Source of the DNA: DASSUW01 sp963844405 | GTDB taxonomy: Bacteria; Actinomycetota; Thermoleophilia; Solirubrobacterales; Solirubrobacteraceae | NCBI GenBank assembly: GCA_963844405.1 | Contig: CAWJNZ010000007.1 | Span: forward strand, 1,116,001 to 1,180,000 | Length of the DNA stretch: 64,000 bases | Direction: 5' to 3' | In this document: one piece after another, positions 63,874 to 64,000 of the stretch | Layout of the letters: each line of letters begins with the position of its first letter | Position numbering within the stretch: the stretch's first letter is position 1 | The notes under the pieces: model-generated | Told to the model about the DNA's origin: nothing | What the model saw: only the letters and a program-made list of their open reading frames with translations | Databases searched by the model: none | Program-made: the position numbers and the translations under genes

Positions 63874-64000
63874 ATGGGTGCGTGGGGTCCGGCGATCTTT
63901 TCCGACGACTTGGCGGCCGACGTGCGGGAGGAGTTCCGCGATCTCATCGGCGACGGGCTGACGGCACAAGAAGCCAGCGAGCGACTCGAGGCTGAATACG
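63874..64000 (+). CDS. DUF4259-like protein, start only (runs off the window)
   Basis: Only the first 42 codons are present. MGAWGPAIFSDDLAADVREE, then FRDLIGDGLTAQEASERLEA, fits the opening of small actinobacterial proteins related to DUF4259 (GxWGxxxFxxDxAxD). The function is unknown. It is 53 bp after the subtilase stop on the same strand. The rest lies outside the window. Confidence 0.55.
   Translation, partial: MGAWGPAIFSDDLAADVREEFRDLIGDGLTAQEASERLEAEY

Overview
The window is about 72-73 % GC, with dense, mostly co-oriented genes, frequent 4-base NTGA start/stop overlaps, many GTG starts and one TTG start. Together with a NucS-type mismatch endonuclease, a Kgd/OdhA-type E1-E2 fusion and baeRF, STAS and ECF families, this points to a chromosome segment of a high-GC actinobacterium. 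Thermoleophilia/Solirubrobacterales is my best guess, by inference only. I see no rRNA, tRNA, CRISPR array, transposase or phage gene. This is a housekeeping chromosome with small accessory islands.

Layout. 1-9.5 kb: a frame-broken DUF559 gene, a Tat-exported spermidine-dehydrogenase-like flavoenzyme, a NarL-type two-component pair, pyruvate kinase, an ABC1/UbiB kinase, a Pro/Thr-tailed membrane protein, an MBL hydrolase and glyoxalase I. 9.5-15.6 kb: a caspase-like membrane protein, a secreted M28 peptidase, Ppx/GppA-HD, a small acidic protein, NUDIX and a DUF3817-like protein. 15.6-20.1 kb: a 2-oxoglutarate dehydrogenase E2-E1 fusion with two N-terminal lipoyl domains, then a 264-bp inverted repeat. 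20.1-25.7 kb: a DUF1028 Ntn-hydrolase, an alkyltransferase-like DNA-repair protein, an arylsulfotransferase-like protein, YjbQ, a zinc metallopeptidase lipoprotein, enoyl-CoA hydratase and NucS. 25.7-29.7 kb: STAS and winged-helix genes around a palindromic operator, a four-gene polar amino-acid ABC transporter and a LuxR remnant. 29.8-34 kb: a TIR-TM-VHL-beta protein, a J-domain/TPR protein with an unusual leader, and an HD-GYP phosphodiesterase with a heavily frame-broken 5' end. 34-39.3 kb: GNAT, BBE-like flavin oxidase, class I amidotransferase, EttA and DsbA-like genes. 39.3-42.4 kb: a mau-like redox cluster (MauE-TlpA fusion, MauA-like Cys-rich Tat substrate, CcdA/MauF-like protein, beta-propeller). 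42.4-52.9 kb: gamma-glutamyltransferase, HAD phosphatase, M42 peptidase, aconitase, a secreted beta-helix protein, a PLP lipoprotein and a metallophosphoesterase. 52.9-60.1 kb: nucleotidyltransferase, baeRF protein, nicotinamidase, isoaspartyl methyltransferase, nicotinate phosphoribosyltransferase, UppP, PNPOx-like protein and a methyltransferase. 60.1-64 kb: an ECF sigma / membrane partner / small membrane protein operon, a Cys-rich 18-codon leader ORF, an orphan secreted protein, a subtilase and the start of a DUF4259-like gene.

How genes work together. PncA (nicotinamide to nicotinate) and PncB (nicotinate to NaMN) flank pcm and make a compact NAD salvage route. Kgd, aconitase and pyruvate kinase are central-carbon genes scattered through the window. 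The ABC transporter is a complete ATPase-SBP-permease-permease set. The mau-like cluster looks like a dedicated disulfide-formation system for one Cys-rich exported substrate.

Caution. At least eight one-base-type frame breaks (about 309, 15850-15950, 27666, three or more in 32740-32940, 52632-52640 and 54481) interrupt otherwise well-conserved genes. Most of these are probably sequence errors, so several genes called here as frameshifted are likely intact in the organism.

The most unusual signals are a dispersed palindromic repeat family with compensatory base changes, two tandem five-residue ORFs in one leader, the lipoyl-bearing Kgd, the mau-like cluster without the quinone tryptophan, and the TIR-TM-VHL-beta protein.
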